From positions 1,375,001 to 1,439,000 of the forward strand of contig JAMWET010006979.1 in NCBI GenBank assembly GCA_024036415.1: a DNA stretch of 64,000 nt. Direction: 5' to 3'. The position numbers and the translations under genes were made by a program. Position 1 is the stretch's first letter; each line of letters begins with the position of its first letter. The notes beneath the pieces were generated by a model. The model had not been told where the DNA came from. It saw nothing but the letters and a program-made list of their open reading frames with translations, and made no database searches. Shown piece after piece: positions 13,801 to 26,700 of the stretch. This DNA comes from Prochilodus magdalenae. Lineage: Eukaryota > Chordata > Actinopteri > Characiformes > Prochilodontidae.

Positions 13801-15478
13801 GGTCTGATATTGTAACTCTGGTCTGTGTAAATGCATGTTACTGAAAGTGTTGTGTGTTTGTTTTCTCCTCAGTTCTTTAGGAAAGACCAGGGTGATTACT
13901 TCATTGGCTGTCTCTTCCTCACAGAGCTCAGCACACCTTTTGTCTCACTGGGCAAAATCCTCATTCAGGTAATGAACACACCGGCTGTTAATGACTTGCT
14001 TGCACGTTTTCGATGACAGGCTTACAGATTTGCAGACCTCAGGAAACTCAGTTGTTAACTGATTACTGTTTTTACTGGGTTGTAATGACACACACACACA
14101 CACACACACACACAAGCATGCACACACACACTTCCAGGTTTGTACCTCCTCAGCTGCTCTACAGGGTCTTGTTCTGAGTGCTGACATTTTAATTCTGTTT
14201 GTGTGGCAAACACAAAACTCTTGTTTGCATCTCTCTCTTGTCCTCCCTGGCTTGCTCTTAGTTTTGTCCTTTTTTCCTAGTTTCCTTTTTCTCTTTCTTT
14301 TTAGTCCCATCCCCCTATCCCCTTTTATTTTCTTATTGCCTCCTTTTTTTGTGTTGATTATTTTTTTTGGCAACCTACACAGTGCACTAATGCCTGTATC
14401 TGCCCACTGTACCCCCTAGTGGATGTGTCTGGTAATGTTTTCCTGTTTGTCTGATGAGGTTAGGTTTCAGAGAGGGTTCCTCTTCTTTTACAAGCATGGC
14501 ATCGTAACAACAACTGAACCCTTTTTAATGCTGTACAATCTAGTGCACATTCTCCATCAATCGAAAGTACCATTTGACAACGCACAGAAAGGTTCCTTTA
14601 AATGTACATGGTTCCAGTTTTGGCTAAAGAAAGACTTCTCTGGTTGAAATGTGTAACTTCATTACACATCAGAAGTACGCTTTGTGACATTTGTACTGCT
14701 GACTCTTCCCTGAGTGAATGAATCTGATTATTACGAGCGTGTTGCGAGAAAACCTGGTGCAGGACCAAGGTCTCCTAACAATGTGAAGGAATTACCTACT
14801 GATGTCTTCATGGTTTCATTATTAAAATGCTGTTTTGGCATTTAAAACCTAAACATCAAGCCAAACCTCCTTTGACCTTTGTGCTTGTGGTGATGTGTAA
14901 AGACATATGACTTGGTCTGAAAAATCTCAGACGCAATTAATTTCGTTCTTTACAGGGAAACTCAAAGCAGTGAATACTTATACTACTTTTACAGTTTTTT
15001 TAAGTTGAGTTGGGTTATAGGGGCAAAACATGGATAAGCAATTTCCTTTCTCTCATAATTACATATTTTTCATATTTGTTTCATAGCAATTTCAATGTAA
15101 GCCTTAGTAATAGTAACTGGAAAATATGCTTGAAGTTTGAGGTTTCTGTCTTTTCTTCTCTTGTAGCTGGGCATGCAGGAGTGCTGGCTGCACAAGGTGA
15201 ACGGAGGCATGGTGCTGCTGAGCTTCTTCCTGTGCCGCATTGTGCTTTTCCCCTACATGTACTGGGTCTACGGCACTCACTATGGTATCCCCGTCTACAG
15301 TGTGCCCTTCCATATCCCTCTCTCAGCCAACTTGGGCAACCTCTGCATCCTGGCACCACAAGTCTACTGGTTTGTCCTGCTCTGCCGAAAGGGCTACAGG
15401 CTCTACAAGCGTCAGTGCAGCGCCCAGGGCCAGGATTCACCCTTGTCCTCAACAGAGCCACTCTCCAAAGCAGAGTAG
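8127..15478 (+). CDS. tlcd3a: TLC-domain protein 3A-like (TLCD3 family), exons 2-5 of a split gene; N-terminus missing
   Basis: Four exons with clean GT-AG borders join in frame (8127-8213, 11254-11473, 13873-13968, 15167-15478) to give about 237 residues ending in TAG. Visible features are TLC-domain hallmarks: RHWL at the start of exon 3, PYMSYDIFAMYL, VLHH, ELSTPFVSLGKILIQ, LHKVNG, CRIVLFPYMYW and APQVYWF, spread over about six hydrophobic segments, so this is a multi-pass membrane protein of ER/plasma-membrane type. The family (formerly FAM57) includes proteins linked to ceramide synthesis; a catalytic role here is inference. The first codon is split with an upstream exon; by comparison with the family about 40 N-terminal residues are missing, and I found no matching exon in 1-8126. 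NVITDRHWL, ELSTPFVSLG and the LLCRK end resemble TLCD3A, while VKGH, KEFLLVLHH and HKVNG-LLSF resemble TLCD3B. The neighbour timm22, which lies near TLCD3A on human 17p13.3, tips the call to tlcd3a. Confidence 0.85.
9595..9623 (+). repeat. GAT microsatellite
   Basis: About nine GAT units with one GAC. Confidence 0.95.
9970..10010 (+). repeat. TG microsatellite with CG interruption
   Basis: Twenty dinucleotide units, GCGCG in the middle. Confidence 0.95.
10800..10888 (+). repeat. TA microsatellite
   Basis: About 88 bases of TA with a few interruptions. It is preceded by a TGTATG-type tract, suggesting decay from TG. Confidence 0.95.
11254..11473 (+). CDS. tlcd3a: tlcd3a exon 3
   Basis: Acceptor ttctttcag, donor CTG|gtaagt; 220 bases. 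Encodes RHWLATSFVIWYGVPYMSYD, the loop FRVKGHEDYKGHS, and the KEFLLVLHH segment with the paired His typical of TLC domains. Ends in phase 0. Confidence 0.93.
11474..13872 (+). other. tlcd3a intron 3
   Basis: Holds a CT-rich tract at 12321-12365 and otherwise unremarkable AT-rich sequence. I recognise no genes. Confidence 0.8.
12321..12365 (+). repeat. CT-rich tract
   Basis: Interrupted TCTC tract, typical polypyrimidine simple repeat. Confidence 0.85.
13873..13968 (+). CDS. tlcd3a: tlcd3a exon 4
   Basis: Acceptor ttctcctcag, donor CAG|gtaatg; 96 bases, phase 0 on both sides. Encodes FFRKDQGDYFIGCLFLTE followed by LSTPFVSLGKILIQ, a strongly conserved family segment. Confidence 0.93.
13969..15166 (+). 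other. tlcd3a intron 4
   Basis: Contains an interrupted CA tract (14088-14131) and a long pyrimidine-rich stretch around 14215-14350. Nothing coding was recognised. Confidence 0.8.
14088..14131 (+). repeat. CA microsatellite
   Basis: CA tract split by an AGCATG interruption. Confidence 0.95.
15167..15478 (+). CDS. tlcd3a: tlcd3a exon 5 (terminal coding exon)
   Basis: Acceptor tctcttgtag, then 103 codons and TAG. Encodes LHKVNGGMVLLSFFLCRIVL, PYMYWVYG, NLGNLCILAPQVYWF and a polar cytosolic-type tail rich in Ser, Gln and Glu. GC content is clearly higher than in the flanking introns. Confidence 0.93.
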   Translation: MGMQECWLHKVNGGMVLLSFFLCRIVLFPYMYWVYGTHYGIPVYSVPFHIPLSANLGNLCILAPQVYWFVLLCRKGYRLYKRQCSAQGQDSPLSSTEPLSKAE

Positions 15479-15825
15479 AGCAAGGGGAGGTGGCATAGCA
15501 AAGCAACAATTAACCCACATCAACACCAACTGCTAGGATACTCCAGTACTGCAATTGCTTCTGCTATCACTTACACGTTGAATGGACTGTTAGTATTTTT
15601 CTCTACTCTGCACACAAACACACACACATGGCTGTTACAGTGCTGCTCTGCTACATTTAATCGGAGCAGACACCTAAGCTGACCTGCCTATCTGCAGCTC
15701 CTTAATGGGTGGGATTGGTCATAACGAAGCATCACCCCTTTTATCTGTCTTTATGACGGACAGATATGCAGGGGGCTAGAAGGCTGCAGATGAGTGAAAA
15801 CAGCTATGAGAGGGGAGTCCCCCTG

Positions 15826-15831
15826 AATAAA
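15826..15831 (+). terminator. possible tlcd3a polyadenylation signal
   Basis: First AATAAA after the tlcd3a stop codon, 348 bases downstream. A weakly T-rich stretch follows. Later sites could also be used, so the true transcript end is unknown. Confidence 0.3.
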
Positions 15832-16427
15832 TCATAAAGGTCAAAGGTTATGGCCCTCTCTCATTGCTGTTTAGATACAAGAGGTGGGAGGATTGTTCAC
15901 AGTTTGGAGTAATGTTACTACAACTGCATTTCCCTTCTTTTATCTTTTGCAGCACCTTAGATAATGTTATTCCACCCTCCTCTGATGTTTGCAAGGGATG
16001 CATTTATGTATTATGGAGAATTTAGGGTGGAGGAAGTTGCTGGACTTCAGACATTTATGAGTGACCTCCACAAACCTTTACTAATCCTTTTGCACCAGCA
16101 CTGATCCTAAAGGGGGGCGGGGCATCATCAGTCCATTCTTTCTAATGTGTTATGTTTTCAGGCCCTAACTTCATTCCACAGTGTCGTAGCCTTACCCCAT
16201 AAGTTTCGCTCCAGAAGCCTCGCTGCTTCACATATCCACAGCTGAAGTGCTGCTGTTTTCCTTTACGGTTGATCGCCGTAGATTTGTATTCGCACACTGC
16301 CATGCTGTAACTGTTCATACTCTTTATCTACACTCCTCATCTGAATCTCTTCAGTTGAATCACTGGTGCATCATACCTTTTTGCTCCATGTTATGAAGGG
16401 CTTCAGAAAACGCTCGACTCCATGGGT

Positions 16428-16444
16428 CCACAAGGGGGCAGTAG
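16428..16444 (+). promoter_or_regulatory. candidate CTCF binding site
   Basis: CCACAAGGGGGCAGTAG is a close match to the vertebrate CTCF core (CCA.NAGGGGGC with following G/C). It lies 950 bases past the tlcd3a stop, between two convergent genes. Motif match only; occupancy is inference. Confidence 0.45.
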
Positions 16445-17777
16445 AGTTTTAGGTAACATGTTTACAGCACAGACTTCAGGGGTCCTCAACCAGAAAAGCA
16501 GAATTTCTCAGTTAACCAGATAACCCCAAAATAAGGGTCAAGAACACGACTATTTTGGACAGTCCTCGCTGCGGACTTGACATCCAGCTTCACTGTGGAA
16601 TATTGCCCAGGTGATGCTAGAACAGGTGCTCAGTTTCCATATTGGTCATGCTTCTATAATGCCCTCGACTGTTACATGGTGGGAGTGGGCTTCTTGCATA
16701 GCAGGAAAAGGGGTGTACACTTGGCATATCTTTCAGGTCACTGAACTCCTGGGGGGCATCTCTGGGCAACACGTAAAGCAATAACACTGGAGGCAAGGCA
16801 GGGGATTATGGGTAGTTAGTGTAATAATGTTGTCAGAATGAGGCCAGGCCACAGAGAGACTGAAAAGCTGCATTGCTTTGTACTCTTAATGCTGACCTCT
16901 GTATTTCATCAAGAAGAAAAGAAAGTGGCATGTGGCTATAATGAAGCACTTGTCGTGTTCATAAGCATCCTCTCGTTTTTTGTTTGTTTGTATTGTTTTG
17001 AACGAATGACTGACAGCTCAGAAAGTAACTTGACTTTGCAAAGGCTCCTTTAAAGTCAATATGAAGTGGTTTAATCTCTATAAGGATGGGGGGAGGCAGC
17101 CTGCACAGAAATATGGTGCACAATTAAAAAGAGGCGGCAGCTGCTGACCAGTTTTCTGCACAAATGTGTAAATTAGCTTTAGCTGTAGCATGGAACTCAG
17201 AGACCTTCTTCAAAGGGCATTAGCATTTCCTGAACATATCTTTTGGTAACACAGTTTTTTGGCAAATGCATATCACACAAATACACTATTTTATTATAGC
17301 AACTTTTAGATTCAGTAAAAGCACTTTCAGCAGCACATACCTTTACAATGTAAATATTTAAAAATGACTTGCATTTCAGATTTAACGTGATTTCTAAGCT
17401 GAGCTAGAGGTAGTTGTTGCCTTCAGTTTGCTTGTTTTAATACGAGTGGGAGAGACCTGTGTGGTTTACAGCTGTATACAATAGATCTTCCTTTGGATTG
17501 AAACACTGAATGCTTCTGACTTTTCCGTGTAGGACAAGGTTAACTTGACAACGCCCACTCGGCACCATTTGGAAAAGTCCAGCACTCACTGCACTACAAC
17601 CAAAGCTTTAATTAGGGTCGATAGATAGTTTGACATTTGTGTTGGCTTCAGCGTATTTGTTCACTCTAACTTTCTGTTTTTATTTTTCAAGAATAGCCAG
17701 TTTGTCCCTTTTTAATGGTCTTGGCTAGGTTTAGTTTCTGTCAGCTTCGTCTTATTAGCTGTTAACCGCGCCCCCCC

Positions 17778-17779
<2 letters not shown>

Positions 17780-17810
<31 letters not shown>
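17780..17810 (+). repeat. CA microsatellite
   Basis: Fifteen CA units next to a C-rich run. Confidence 0.95.
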
Positions 17811-17812
<2 letters not shown>

Positions 17813-20800
17813 GTTCATTTGTGGCGTCTGGTTAACCCCACTCATGGAATGAAATCTTGTGAACACCTGAGAGGTATTCCACAAAGCAGGATTTCTCGGT
17901 TGAGTGGGATAACCCAAAGATGAGGATAGTCCAGCTCTTTTCTTATTGGACAGCCTTGACTTTGGGTCTTAAATTATCCAGCTAACTGAGAAATCCTGCA
18001 TTGTGATATACCCCCATGATCTAGCGGAGCCAAACGTGGTCATGCGGCTGAAGAAAACCCTGTCTGGGGAGATAACTAAACTTTCTGTGCTGCATCTTAC
18101 TGAAATCTGACACAACCAATAGCACACCCCCTCTAAAACCCACCCCCAAAGTCTAGTTTGCACTCTTTTATGTTTGGAGTACAATCAATAACTCAAGCTA
18201 AAGAAGCCATCTAGCTAACCATTTTCCTTTTACAAGCACTACATATCTGATTTGTACTCTGCACACATGTAAATGCTTCATTTCTTCGTTTCTCAGCCAT
18301 GCTAGCTCATGCGGCAGTAGCACACTGTTGACGAGCTCAGTGATGTGTTCCGCTTTGTGTTTGTCACAATGTTCATACCTTCACTCATTTTCACCTTCAT
18401 TTAGCCCAGAGTTCCCCAGACATTCATGTCTAGCCGTGTAAGGTTAGTGGTCACCAGTGTGCAGGTCATTAGCATTGTTGTTTTGCTTGCATTTAATGTT
18501 GTGTAAATGAACATTTTCAGACCGACCTGGGCAAAGTTTCCCTAAAAGCATCTTGGCACAAAAAATGATTCCTTAATCTTAACATCTTAATACTAACACT
18601 AAGACGCTTTTGGGAAGTTTCCTCTGTCAGGCTTTTTCTTGTTTATTCTACACACTCCTACCTTCTTTCACCAGAAATCATAACCATAACTGAGGGACTG
18701 AGAACATTCTAGCTCTAGTTGACATTTCTTAGTCTCTAATGAAAGGCCTTTGGTGATCGCGCTGTATTAGACTCTGGTGTGATTTGAGGGGGAGTGTGTG
18801 CACAGTTGTGCGCTGTGATTTCTGGATTGTATACACCAGTAGCATTTTGGGGAATCATTATTGAATGTGGGCGTATCTGAGAGTCTGTTACTCATAACTT
18901 AAAGGTCAGTTTTGGTGGGATCACTGAAAAGATGCAGACACGAAAATCCTGATAATCATATTTTTATTATGCTGAGAGATTTTTAACCATAATATGTGAA
19001 GTCCTAGGCCTTGTCTGAAGTAAGGCTTCCTTTCTGCTCAGGGTTTGGTGTAGATGATCTGCTGTCTACAGAGGTATATTTTAGATATGATAGATAAAAC
19101 TGTGAGTGTAAACACAACTGAAAAAAAGACTATATCTGACACTGAATATGGCCAGCATGACGAGCAGAGTCTTTGTTTTATGGGTTAGCTTTCTAATATG
19201 ACTTGTGATGTTGCAGTGCTAGGGTTGGTAGACCAAAGACTGTCAATAACTTTACTCAACAGTGATAAATGACGTAGATAATGTGTCATACAGTAGCAAA
19301 ACTCACCTTTGAGACACTTTCCCTGTCTCTGTACTTCCATACTCCTGAACACACAGCTGTGCCCAGTTAAAGCAATAGTTTGAGGAAAAATCAGAAAAAT
19401 CTGATTTACGGTTTGACCCTGACCTTAAAATAATATATATCCGCTAAAATGGTGTCTGAAGAATGTTTTAAGGTGCAAAAGCATGGAGAACATTCAGGCT
19501 ACAAAATGGCTAGGAGCAAAATCTCATAGGACAAGCTTCCATCTTGGTAATCCAATAACCAGGCTGTTATTTCCATTATTATTAATGGGCTGGATTTACA
19601 AAATCTCTCCCAAGTGGTTCTCCCAAAAAGACTCACAAAGGATATTAAGACAAACAGTAAGAAATTGAGAAGAACTGGCCTCGACCTTGTTTTTTTTTTT
19701 CTTGAGGAAGGTCATAAGAAAAACTCACATCAGGTTTTTCATGTGTTGTAAAACCTCAAAAATGTTCACACCTCTGTGGTCTTGAGTGTGTGCAGATTCT
19801 GTTCTTACCTAAGAACAAATGCCATATAAAAAAAAAAAACACTGGTGACTGTCAGAACCTTTCTGAAACTATGTGGGTTTTAACTGTAGGTGGGGAATAA
19901 CCCAGAACCTACATATGAAAATAACTGCACTACAGAATGTTTGAATAATGCCCTGGGGTCTTAAATGCACTTCTTGTCATATGTAGGCTACAGGCTATCA
20001 TGTTCAGTTCCACAGATTATCAAAAGATTATTGGTCGTTCAAGTTCCAAATTCCAGTATGTACTTGATGGAGAAGGAAACAGCCAACAGGAAAAATATAA
20101 GTACATATATGTCTATGTATAAAATATAAAATGAAGCAAGTACAAAGTTTATAGCATTTTTAATGTGTTTTTGTTCTTTCCAATAGGTCAAATTCGGTAG
20201 GTACACAAATGTTGCTCTAATATGTGCAGAATTAATTACAGGATTTGCATATTTATTGTAGAGGACTTCACTTCAAACTTTTCAAATTAAAACATGTCAT
20301 TTGACGAGGGGTATACAAACCTTTGCAAACGACTATCTCCTGAGAATGAGGACAGCCTTACTCCACCCATGCAGTTTGCGTAATGCTAGTCATTTGTCAG
20401 CTACATCAGCCTCATAGCTCCAGTGAAAAACTACATGATAATAAGCACGACTTGGATGATCAATTAGATTAAGGGTAAAGGAGAATCATTTCCCCACCAA
20501 ACTATTTCTTTAATGAGATGGACAAGTCTGAGTATAAAGGTCCAGAGATTTAGGAACAATGGCCTTGTGTGCCCCAGAGAAAAAGTGGGAATGTGCTAAT
20601 TCACTAATATTCTACGTTCAGTGGCATTCCTCTGGGGTTCAGAGCTTCCTTTACAGGTCACTGATCTCTGAGCGTTAGAGAAGAAAGCAGTGGGTTGAGA
20701 AAGTGATGCTACGTTGTCAGATCATGGAGAGGAACTCACTCTTGGTTTGGAGGGGTTTTCAGTCCTTCAGCATAGTTGTTTTCTTTGCTGGATAAAGTCC

Positions 20801-22649
20801 AGGCTGGGCAAATGGTAAGCATATGCAACTTGAGTTTTAAAGGAAGACAGGTAAGAATAGGAGGAAAGATCTGCTCATATACATTGTCCTACCAGGATTT
20901 TACTTCTGAACTCCTGTTGTCCAGATGGAAGCTTCTGGACTCGTAACTCGAACTGAAAATCCAGTGCCTTGTGTTAAATCTGTGTGCAGTGTCCACACAA
21001 GCTTGGCGCACACCGGAGCTCTGGTCAGGTAGTGGTCACAGACTGCAGTTGTCTGTGGACTTAAAGGGAACGTTCATCAATTTTTCAGGATATCCTCACA
21101 TTTGCTGGCCTTACTTGCCCTGAGATTAACCAATGGGCGAGTGCAATAACTTTCCTGGAGCTTTATCTTAACTTTGACTGTTAACGTAACAAGAGTGCAT
21201 TAGGCCAAATGGTGGCTCACAGCAAAGAGGAATACATAGCAGGTTCAGATTCTGGAGGCGGAGCCAAGTAAACTTGATCCAAGTACTCTTGACCATAAGT
21301 GTTGAGTCTTTCGAAAAGCTGGTGAACCTTTTCTTTAAAGAATCGTATCAAAACAGAATAAGGGTACCATAATCCATCTTTCATGTTAACGTTTTTTTTT
21401 TTCTCTCTCTTTCAAGCGTTCCTTTGAGCTAGCCCCTATAAGTCTTACAGTCATATTGGTCTTATTAATTTATTATTTTTTTAATCAGTCTGAATAGGTT
21501 TGGTGTGCTTTTCTTTTAGTTGAATCTGAATGAAATCTTGACAAGTACCTCCCGGTTCATTGATCATGTTTGTTGTAGCAGTTTGTAACACAGTGCATGA
21601 TTATCCTAGAAACGCAGCCAGTTAGCAGCAGATGAAGGCAGAGTATTAGCTGCCCTGCCATACTTGAACTATAGTGTGACAGGATCTTACTATGCAAGAG
21701 GAAGATTATCTCAACGCTCAGTGCTTCTTCAATCACATTCCTCTGTTCTTTGATCTCCACATTCAGCTCCGAAGCTTAGAAGTGCAGGAGGAAGGCCCTC
21801 ATTCAAAGAGTTGGTGGCATTTATCATGCCTTGATACGGGGTTGTTTCCTTTCTGCCAGTCACTTCATATTTGGCTGCAATTTTCACGCACAGATTCTCT
21901 ACATTGATGACCTTTAACACTCCCTGCCTCTTCTTATTTTTGATAACATTCTGATTTTTTCAAATATATTTATATATCAGATTTGATATATACATATCAG
22001 AGTTCTGTTTGTAGTGTGACCTTTTGAGAAATTTACTGTTTGAAAGCGAATGGGCTACTGCATGAAATTAACCTACAGCTGATTGAGAGGAATTTATTTT
22101 TGGGAATTTTGTGAATCCAGACACCCTTTACAGAGAAGTAAAATCTTATTTGCTGGAACTTTGCGTGTCTTTTTTTGCTTCTGCTTATCTGATATCTGCT
22201 TCATAGATTTAAGGTGATTCAGGTTTAAAGCAGTGAAATGAAAAATTTCCCTATCTAGACGAGGATGCTCACTTGCACCCTACAGTGGTGCCGCAGTAGA
22301 CCACAGAGCAAGATTTCCTCCCTCTAGGATGATGTAGCTTGAAGGTGGGAAGAATATATTTTTGAAACTACAATGGCTTTGGAGTGGTACTTGAAGGGAG
22401 CCATTTTGAAATGCCAAACTGTAAAATCTATGAGGCTGAGGGACACAATGCTATTATTATTACATACTACATACAGCATATTAAATACTTAATCACAAAC
22501 TTCACATCCAACCAAAGGCAGCCTTGACCATATCAGCTTGGATTACTTGTTAGCTGTAGTATCCTTAAGCTGCAGTTGAAAACTCAACGCAGCAATATGA
22601 ACAATATGTTCTAAAGTAACAAAACACTCTTTCTATTTAGTGACTTCAG

Positions 22650-23080
22650 CTACTGCACCCTTTGCTTCATCCAATTGGGTGTCCATAGAAAAATACTGCA
22701 AATAGAATGACGTGCTGTGGAACAGGTGATCAATTTATTATGCCTAACGTCCAGTGCTAGCCTGTGGGATATAAAGCTTTCCTGCATTGAGTTCTTAGAA
22801 CAAATGGAGCAACACATAATAGACTTGGAATGCACTGGAGCAGGGTTTGTAACCCAAAATTACTCATCCAAAGTAAGTAGCTGATCTTAATGCTCTCATG
22901 GCTGAATGCAATCAAATCCTCACAACATCTATTGTAAAGTTTTCCCTGGAGGAGTAGATGCCAAACAGGGACAAACATTAACTTACTCCCTATTTTAGAA
23001 GAAACACCTAGATGAGCAAGTGTCTGCAAACTTTTGGATGGCCAGAGATTGACCCTGACTACAGGAATAATATTCATCAT
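22650..23080. repeat. possible old repeat in the timm22 3' flank
   Basis: The interval has short open frames on the - strand but none gives a recognisable protein. Its style resembles a decayed DNA transposon; there is no second copy in the window to prove it. Confidence 0.25.
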
Positions 23081-23637
23081 AGCCCAAACTGTGCATGAAA
23101 CCCGTGGATGAAAATATACAACAAAAATGCTTTCTGGCTTTCGGTTCTACATTTAAATAACCGGCCCACCCAAAGATTCTTTCATGTTGTAATATTAAGT
23201 AATATGATTTCAGGGAGAAACAGCTGGAGGACCAAAAGAGAATCCTTTACTAACATATGCGATCAACTCGTTTTTATCACAGTTTCAATAAGCATACATT
23301 AACAGGATAAATTAGAATACCTCTGACGTTTATATTAATGAAAAACATTTCACTCACCTTACTCATGACCTGTGTATCACATTTACTTCACCTGTACTGA
23401 CTCGTACACACAGGACATCACCACACTCCTAAAACATATTTTACACTTGTCCAACTGGTCCACTATGAAAGCTGGATTGGAAAGGTAGTTCTCCATGAGA
23501 ACAAGTCCAAATCATCTGACAAGCAAATAAAGCCTGTCAAATTAAAAGTCTTCAGTGCCTGTTCTTGGCTGCATGAGCTCTTGTGCCTCTAAAAGGGCTG
23601 GCAATCCATCTGACTCAGGAGGTCCTGAAGCTGACGT

Positions 23638-23714
23638 TCATCGTAGGTAGTACTCTATGGCAGCAGAAAAAGCAGCAAAACCTCCACAGCCGAGAATTCC
23701 AGCCTTTAAGCCAG
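23638..23714 (-). CDS. timm22: timm22 exon 4 (terminal)
   Basis: Acceptor tcctctag; encodes the end of FRAGLKAGILGCGGFAAFSA, then AIEYYLR and TGA. This Gly/Ala-rich fourth membrane segment is diagnostic of Tim22. Confidence 0.96.
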
Positions 23715-26700
23715 CTAGAGGACAACAGACAGTTACAGTTTAGTACATGGAGAACTAATAAGACATAAATATATACAGAAATATATCACTGGAGCTTATT
23801 AGAGTCACCCAGGGAACCTAAATCCATGTTTATACATATAAAAAATGTATATACATTTAAAATGATAAATATAAAATATATATATATTTGTACAAACTAT
23901 ATACATATAAAAGTAACCATAAACACCCAAATTATTTCATAACTGCTTTTCCCCTTTCGACTGGGTGACCCTCAAGTAAAACTTGCATATCATTGCTGTC
24001 CAAAGAAAAACAAGTATCTCCAAAATGGCAGCTTTACAGGAGCGGGCAAAAACCTGATTGAAATTGAAGTCAATGGAACCAGACGTTTTTCCAAGCATGT
24101 TTTGGATATTTCATCATGAAATGTCCATTTACTGTAAACAGCAGCTCATGTGATCAAATGGTGCCAGAAAAATAAAAATCGACCAAGATGGTTTTCACTG
24201 GACTGCTGCGATATGCTTTGCCTTTGGCACGCAAGGCTGATGACCGTTATAGTACAGTACATGGACAAGACAAACAGATCACTGTAACTTACTTACAGTA
24301 GAGTCAAACTTTAAATCCCCAGGGAACCTAAATCTATGTTTATACACGTACATATAAAATGTATAGTAAGTAACTTAAATGACTTCAAACTAAACCAGAT
24401 GATCTTAACCTTGGGTAAAACTTGCCCATGCTTTGCCTTTGCCACACAAGGCTGATGTAGTTTGTCCTGCCCTCTTCAACAAAACTATCCATTACCTACT
24501 ATATCATTATCTGTCATTGTCTCTGGCTGAAAAGGTAAAACCTTTCATTCTGGTGTTGTGCTGCACAAAGATAGAATCAACAACCCAGATAACGAGTTAG
24601 ACTAATGTAGGATTGGGTGTATTTATTAGCATATAGTTTATTGGCTAACTCAAATCAATTTAATCAACAGAACATAAACAATATAAAATAGTGAATTCTG
24701 TTGAACTGTACTCAGCAGTACAGCCGTAAAGTGCAAAAGTGCTCAATTATGATCCTGATCAAAACAGATTTTTTTCTGAATTTACATTTTCTGGTATATA
24801 GGTAGATAAAGCTAAGCAAGCTCTTCTCACATTTTGATTTCTAAGGGGTGGGACCAATTTTGCAAGAAGCATCATCACTCTATGCCTTCTGGAAAGCCCA
24901 GACGCATCACTGGCTGTGATTATGATCAGCAGCCTAATCAGGGGGTTGTTAGAAATGAAAAGTTATGAAAGCAAATCTACAGTGTTGAACTTCTACAAGG
25001 TAAAATATAGGCTAATGTCTGTCCAAGTAAAACATGGACTGTCTTTAGAAAATAACTACCCACAGTGTTTAAGCGAATCACTGCTGGCAGAGGGCTTACT
25101 TTCTCTCTTTCCTCCTGCTCTTTGACACTAATGAGTTTAGGTTGATAGAGTTGGACAGAGGGCCAAAACAAGCATTTTCAATATTAGGTCACACCCATAT
25201 GTCACGTCCAGTCATGTCCAAACATTCAGCTGGTTTTGAGCAGTGCTTTACATTTACATTTAAGGCATTTAGCAGACGCTCTTATCCAGAGCAACCGTGC
25301 TTAGTGTTCCATTGGATAATATTCCAGCTAGTACAGGAAGGTTAAAGCCTAAAACTCACCATTAGCTCAGACACTGCCCGAACAGGGCTTTATCTCTTTT
25401 CTATTTTCTTTTATTATTCAAACTTTGCTGCTTGCTTGACAAAACCTATTTTATATTATCAAACAAACATGCAGATCTGAGTCTTACCTCTGAATCCGAT
25501 TGCACCTCCAGTGACACAGCCACTGTATACTGCATTTTTCCAGTCAGATTTACCACGATGCTGTATCAAAAACAACACAGTACTTTATATATTTTACATG
25601 CATAATGAAAATGCAACTAAGATCCACTAGATGGAGTCATTTTGCAATCTAAGCACTTGGGCTATTAGATTAGTCCTGGATTAGTGGTCACCTCCCAAGA
25701 TCTTGCCGATCACAATTTAGCTCTAACCATAATCTATTACACATCATTTGAAATGTTCTTCATTAACTGGACTGGATTGTTAGATTGTAAAGTGCTTTGG
25801 AAGGTGACATCTTATTCCAATGCTGTATTCTTTATTTGTACATAAAACTAGAATCCATAGAATAAAAGTCTATGTCAAGGTAGGGCATGAAGGACTGAAC
25901 CAGGAACTACAACATTACAAAGAAATAATTTAAAAATGAACGAAACTCACTGATTCTATGATGCACTCTGTACATGAGAACATAGCACCAACAATGGCGA
26001 AATTCTTGGCATAAGACATTCCTCTCTGGCCCATGTCTCTTAAAACCTCCCTTGCTGTGGGAGTCTTCAATGGGTCTTTGGGATCAAACCCAACATTGGT
26101 GTCAATCCCTGCTGTGAAGACTCCAAAAGCACCTCCCAGGACGAACCCTAGCAGGAAAAAAAAACATTTAATTATTAAGAAGAATTAAAACAAATACTAG
26201 CTATCTTTTATGTAGTAATCAAAACCAACCTTTCCAATTTTCACCAATGAAACTACAATTATGTAGTCATTTAGAATGATTTGAGGTGAAATGGTCATAC
26301 TAGACAAACTTGGTTCTTTATGCAGAAACAATTTGGTGGTGACAGGAACCAGATCTCTGAAACATTTTAACATAACATTTCCCGAGCTTCTTAAAATCAA
26401 AGTAATACATTTAAACATTATTAAACATTACAAAACCGCCTGTTTTATTTACTCTTTCTAAATTCACTAAATCCTACTGACATACATATATGCAGTTGCA
26501 GTCTACAGCAATGTAGCCTTGCCCAAAAAGTTGCCCAAAGAGTATTTTGGCCTTTTTTGGCCAAAAGACTCAAAGATTTATCACATACACACACACACAT
26601 ATATACATACATATCATACATATATATACATACATACACGCAGGTTCACTTTGTGGTTTTGGTAAATAAAAGGGTCACATTAGTGTTACAGACATCAGAC

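Larger units (their letters stand above)
15479..23637. other. convergent intergenic region (3' flanks of tlcd3a and timm22)
   Basis: The two genes face each other tail to tail, so this interval must hold both 3' UTRs plus spacer. It contains a CTCF-like site (16428-16444), a CA tract (17780-17810) and repeat-like DNA around 19370-20340 and 22640-23080. Short ORFs here have no recognisable product. The timm22 polyadenylation site is not settled; a TTTATT (AATAAA on the - strand) lies at 22734-22739. Confidence 0.6.

Noticed and set aside
15010..15536. Several overlapping open frames around the last tlcd3a exon
   Set aside because: They are other-frame shadows of the GC-rich terminal exon or read-through from the intron; only the frame joined at 15167 matches the family.
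20297..20336. Transposon-end-like phrase 'gtatacaaacctttgcaaac'
   Set aside because: Resembles a Tc1-type end, but I found no matching inverted partner or body nearby.
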